DNA from: a bacterium | GTDB taxonomy: Bacteria > Verrucomicrobiota > Verrucomicrobiae > Opitutales > Opitutaceae | DNA length: 15,526 bases | NCBI GenBank assembly: GCA_021780625.1 | Contig: JAJXYI010000689.1 | Span: 1-15,526, forward strand | Direction: 5' to 3' | In this document: positions 12,658 to 15,526 of the stretch, piece after piece | Layout of the letters: every line of letters begins with the position of its first letter | Position numbering within the stretch: position 1 is the stretch's first letter | Made by a program: the position numbers and the translations under genes | Notes under the pieces: model-generated | Told to the model about the DNA's origin: nothing | Seen by the model: the letters and a program-made list of their open reading frames with translations, nothing else | The model's database searches: none

Positions 12658-14148
12658 TCAGGCCAGGTCCTCGACGACGACTTCGGTGCTGTAGCCTTCG
12701 ACGGTGAGGAGGAAGCGCATCGAGTCGCCCGTGGGCGTGCCGAGGGGGGCGGTCGGAGTGGCGGCGGGTTTGGGCGACTGGACCTGGACGGGGGCGGGCG
12801 TCGCCGGAGCGGCCGGCTTGTGAAGGGCGGCGAACTCGCGCGGGAACATCGCGCGCAGCACGCAGGCTTCGTCGTCGGTCGGTAGAGTGGCCGCGGCCAG
12901 TTCGCCCCGAAGTTTCTCCATGCGGGGGGCGAGCGCGTCGGCGGGACGACCCTCGACGGGCTGGGCCTTGTAGCGCTCGCAGACGAGCTTGAGCACGTCG
13001 GCGTCCACCGGGCCCGGGGTGCGTCCGTATTTTCCGAGGGCGATGTCCGCGGTCTGCTGGGGAATCTGCTTCCAGCGGCCGAACTTCACGTTGAGCATTG
13101 CCTGGGTTCCGACGATCTGGGAGGTCGGCGTGACCAGCGGGATCCAGCCGAGGCATTCGCGCACGTACGGGATCTCCTTCATGACCGCTTCGAACTGGTC
13201 GGACATCTTCTGCTCCTTGAGCTGATTCCTGAAGTTCGAGAGCATTCCTCCAGGCACCTGGTAGATGAGCGTGTCGCTATCGACGCGCTCGTTGTCGGGC
13301 GAAGTGAACTTGGAGAGCTCCCGGTAGACTTCGGTGAAGTGCGCGCGCAGGGCGATGAGTTTCTCGCGGTCGTATTCGACGGCGCGCGGATGGCCCTTGA
13401 GCAGCTCCATCATGCGAAGCGTATCCGGCTGCGACGTACCGTTGGCGAAGGGGACGATGGAGGTCTCGACGACGTCGGCGCCCGCGTCGATGGCGGCGAG
13501 GTAGGTAGCCGCGGCGAAGCCTGCGGTGTCGTGCGTGTGGACGATGACGGGCAGGCCGGTCTTGCGCTTGAGTGCGGACACGAGGTCGTGGGCGATCCGG
13601 GGGGCGAGCACGCCGGACATGTCTTTGATGCCGATCGAGTCGCAGCCGAGCTTCTCGAGCTCGACGCCCATGGTGACGAAGGCCTCGATGGTGTGGACGG
13701 GGCTTGTGGTGTAGCAGATTTCGCCCCGGGCGTGCGCGCCGGCGGCCTTGGTTGCGCGGATCGCTGTCTTCAGATTCCGGATATCATTGAGCGCGTCGAA
13801 GATTCGGAGCACGTCGCAGCCGGCCGCGACCGTGCAGCGCACGAAGGACTCGACGACGTCGTCGGGAAAGCTCGTGTACTGCACGATGTTCTGGCCGCGC
13901 AGCAGCATGATGTGCGGAGTCTTGGGCGCGGCCTTCTTCAGCGTGCGCAGGCGCTCGAAGGGGTTCTCCCCGAGAAAGCGCAGGCAGGAGTCGATGGTGG
14001 CTCCGCCCCAGGTCTCGAGCCCGTGGAATCCCATGCCGTCCAGGATCGGGGCGGCGGGAAGCATCTGGGCCGTGGACATGCGGGTGGCGGCGAGCGACTG
14101 GTGTCCGTCGCGCAGGACGGTGTTGTTGAAAGCGATCGACTTGGCCAT
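12658..14148 (-). CDS. Carboxyltransferase subunit of OadA / pyruvate carboxylase B type, no biotinyl domain
   Basis: HMG-CoA-lyase-like TIM barrel that moves CO2 between biotin and an oxo acid (oxaloacetate/pyruvate). In 496 residues it shows RDGHQS (13-18), ETWGGATIDSCLRFL (45-59), the active-site lysine in GIKDMSG (Lys175), metal ligands in VHTHDTAG (His204, His206), and the PYC_OADA-type second domain with QVPGGMLSNFRNQL. After an Ala/Pro/Gln linker the protein ends at MRFLLTVEGYSTEVVVEDLA, where related enzymes begin their biotin-carrier region. No EAMKM motif is present here or in the 154 bases before prfB. Biotin must therefore come from a separate carrier, if the enzyme is active. The start ATG is at 14148, with a GGAG about 10 bases upstream. 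The true partner (OadB/OadG pump or PycA) is not in the window, so OadA and PycB cannot be separated. Confidence 0.88.
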   Translation of the reverse strand: MAKSIAFNNTVLRDGHQSLAATRMSTAQMLPAAPILDGMGFHGLETWGGATIDSCLRFLGENPFERLRTLKKAAPKTPHIMLLRGQNIVQYTSFPDDVVESFVRCTVAAGCDVLRIFDALNDIRNLKTAIRATKAAGAHARGEICYTTSPVHTIEAFVTMGVELEKLGCDSIGIKDMSGVLAPRIAHDLVSALKRKTGLPVIVHTHDTAGFAAATYLAAIDAGADVVETSIVPFANGTSQPDTLRMMELLKGHPRAVEYDREKLIALRAHFTEVYRELSKFTSPDNERVDSDTLIYQVPGGMLSNFRNQLKEQKMSDQFEAVMKEIPYVRECLGWIPLVTPTSQIVGTQAMLNVKFGRWKQIPQQTADIALGKYGRTPGPVDADVLKLVCERYKAQPVEGRPADALAPRMEKLRGELAAATLPTDDEACVLRAMFPREFAALHKPAAPATPAPVQVQSPKPAATPTAPLGTPTGDSMRFLLTVEGYSTEVVVEDLA

Positions 14149-14190
14149 GGTGGTGTATCTCCGGTTCGGTGGCGCGATTCTAGGTCAATT

Positions 14191-14206
14191 ACGGTCCGTA
14201 TACCGT
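14191..14206. promoter_or_regulatory. Palindrome upstream of the carboxyltransferase gene
   Basis: ACGGT-N6-ACCGT, located 43 bases upstream of the start codon at 14148 in a locally AT-rich spacer (about 14180-14320). A position near a promoter would fit an operator, but no confident -35/-10 pair is visible and no binding protein can be named. Confidence 0.3.
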
Positions 14207-14310
14207 GCGTTTATTGTCATACGCTATGCGTCCACTAATCTTACAGCCCTGTAAATGTACGACATTAATTGAACTGATCATACCTGCATCGCAATTCCTT
14301 ATCGCCCTGA

Positions 14311-14344
14311 TAAAAACAAAAGCCGCGCATTCTTGCGCGGCTTT
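14311..14344 (-). terminator. Rho-independent terminator of sodA
   Basis: Stem AAAGCCGCGCA / TGCGCGGCTTT (14319-14344) with loop TTCT. On the - strand a T-rich tail follows (bases 14318 to 14311 read TGTTTTTA). It starts 33 bases after the sodA stop codon. The A/T flanks make it weakly bidirectional, but the T-run serves the - strand. Confidence 0.88.
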
Positions 14345-14376
14345 GGTATGATGAATGGCTCTTAAGGCCCGGGTGT

Positions 14377-15009
14377 TTACTTGATGGCGGCCTGATAGTT
14401 CCGCTCGGCGGCGTCCCAGGCGACGACGTTCCAGAATGCGCTGATGTAGTCGGGGCGGCGGTTCTGGTAATGGAGGTAGTAGGCGTGTTCCCAGACATCG
14501 AGGCCGATGACGGGCTTGCCCTCGAGTCCGGCGACGGCCTTGCCCATGAGGGGGCTGTCCTGATTCGCGGTGGAGCCGACGGCGAGCTTCTTGTCGGGCG
14601 TGACGACGAGCCAGGCCCAGCCGGAGCCGAAGCGGGTGGCGGCCGCTTTTGCGAAGTCCTCCTTGAGCTTGTCGAACGAACCGAAGTTCGCGGTGATGGC
14701 CTCCGCGAGCGAGCCGACGGGGGCGCCGCCCTTGCCGGGGCCGAGGATTTGCCAGAAGAAGCTGTGGTTGCTGTGACCGCCCGCGTTGTTGCGCACGCCC
14801 GTGCGGATCGACTCCGGCACGAGGCCGAGGTTGGCGATGAGGTCGTTGACGTCCTTGTCGGCCAGCGAGGGCAGGTCCTTCAGGAGCGTATTGGCATTGT
14901 TGATATAGGCCTGGTGATGCTTCGTGTAGTGGATTTCCATCGTCCGCGCATCGATGTGCGGCTCGAGTGCATTGTAGGCGTAGGGCAGAGGAGGAAGTGT
15001 ATAGGCCAT
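14377..15009 (-). CDS. sodA: Superoxide dismutase, Mn type
   Basis: Cytoplasmic Fe/Mn-family superoxide dismutase converting superoxide to oxygen and hydrogen peroxide. The ATG at 15009 gives 210 residues beginning [20 protein letters not shown], the canonical start; the frame is open 12 codons upstream but without support. Metal ligands: His27 (MEIHYTKHH), His82 ([10 protein letters not shown]), Asp171 and His175 (DVWEHAYY). Gly77-Gly78 in AGGHSNH and Gln150 in STANQDSPL are features of Mn enzymes and not Fe enzymes, although cambialistic activity cannot be excluded. There is no signal peptide. A 61-base gap separates it from tadA upstream. It ends in a strong terminator, so it is likely the last gene of its transcript. 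Confidence 0.94.
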   Translation of the reverse strand: MAYTLPPLPYAYNALEPHIDARTMEIHYTKHHQAYINNANTLLKDLPSLADKDVNDLIANLGLVPESIRTGVRNNAGGHSNHSFFWQILGPGKGGAPVGSLAEAITANFGSFDKLKEDFAKAAATRFGSGWAWLVVTPDKKLAVGSTANQDSPLMGKAVAGLEGKPVIGLDVWEHAYYLHYQNRRPDYISAFWNVVAWDAAERNYQAAIK

Positions 15010-15070
15010 AGTGATATGTAATCGATAGGTTCTATTCTCACCCAACAGATGTATCAGTCGCCGGGGAAGG

Positions 15071-15526
15071 TCAAACCGGCTGATCGGTTTCCGCGTCCGC
15101 GGCGGCGCGTTTGAGCTGGAAGAACGCCTGCAGCATCTCGCGGCATTCCGTCTCGAGTACTCCGCCGATCTGGAGGTCGGTCCGGTGGTTGACGCGCGGT
15201 AGGTCGTTGAGATTCGTCGCCCCGCCGAGGCAGCCCATCTTCGGGTCGGGCACGGCGTAGCACACGCGCTTCACCCGGGACATCAGCATGGCCCCCGAGC
15301 ACATGGGGCAGGGTTCCTTGGTAACAAATACGGTGCACCCGGTGAGGCGCCAGTCGCCCAGGTGCGTGGCGGCCTGCGTGATCGCGAGCATCTCGGCATG
15401 GGCCGTCGGATCGTGGGCGCCCTCGACGGTGTTGTGCGCGGCCGCGATCACCTCGCCGTCGCGCTCGATGACGCACCCGATGGGCACCTCGTCCTGCCGC
15501 CACGCATCGATGGCCTGGTTGTAGGC
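15071..15526 (-). CDS. tadA: tRNA-specific adenosine deaminase TadA (5' partial)
   Basis: Converts the wobble adenosine-34 of tRNA-Arg(ACG) to inosine. The reading frame runs off the right edge, so about the first 10-20 residues are missing; GTG at 15487 is an internal valine (EVPIG), not the start. In the 151 visible residues the zinc site is complete: HAE at 43-45 with catalytic Glu45, and PCPMC at 72-76. Family-typical flanks include [31 protein letters not shown] and [16 protein letters not shown]. The stretch before PCPMC reads VTKE where TadA usually has TLE, a mild departure. Guanine deaminase-like relatives share the core, but the C-terminal [10 protein letters not shown]...C pattern supports TadA. 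Confidence 0.9.
   Translation of the reverse strand, partial: AYNQAIDAWRQDEVPIGCVIERDGEVIAAAHNTVEGAHDPTAHAEMLAITQAATHLGDWRLTGCTVFVTKEPCPMCSGAMLMSRVKRVCYAVPDPKMGCLGGATNLNDLPRVNHRTDLQIGGVLETECREMLQAFFQLKRAAADAETDQPV

Overview
The window is high-GC bacterial DNA. It carries nine protein genes: three on the + strand (creB-creC-creD, bases 2-3913) and six on the - strand (from 3971 to the right edge). The gene repertoire, the LacI-family regulator with a short 'PAVQALVAYRR' hinge region, and the dispersed intergenic repeats suggest Verrucomicrobiota, probably Opitutaceae. This is an inference from remembered family style; no rRNA or other decisive marker is present. Both edges cut genes: creB lacks its N-terminus on the left and tadA lacks its N-terminus on the right.

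Left block (1-3913): a response regulator (CreB type), its sensor kinase (CreC type) and the inner-membrane protein CreD. creB and creC are 11 nt apart and look translationally linked. A 526-base gap separates creC from creD. It holds an island of short palindromes, including two 51-bp inverted copies of a double-hairpin unit whose arms differ by compensating base pairs. Directly before creD lie four TTCAY motifs at an exact 11-base period. This matches the architecture of the E. coli CreB box (TTCAC-N6-TTCAC) and suggests that CreBC drives creD here too.

Middle block (3914-9739): a LacI-family regulator convergent with creD, preceded by an AT-rich promoter region with a good -35/-10 pair and palindromes over the predicted start point. 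Then comes a full-length SMC chromosome-condensation ATPase with an unusual acidic, Ala/Pro/Glu-rich then basic insert near the end of its second coiled coil.

Right block (9740-15526): a 470-residue protein with ATP-grasp-like features and no known function; release factor 2 (prfB) with an intact programmed +1 frameshift site; a carboxyltransferase subunit (OadA/PycB type) that ends before a biotinyl domain; a manganese-type superoxide dismutase with a clear rho-independent terminator; and the tRNA adenosine deaminase tadA. Composite dispersed repeats fill the prfB/ATP-grasp spacer and part of the smc upstream gap.

I see no tRNA, rRNA, CRISPR array, transposase or phage gene. The most interesting material is non-coding: the covarying palindrome island and the four-fold CreB-box array.
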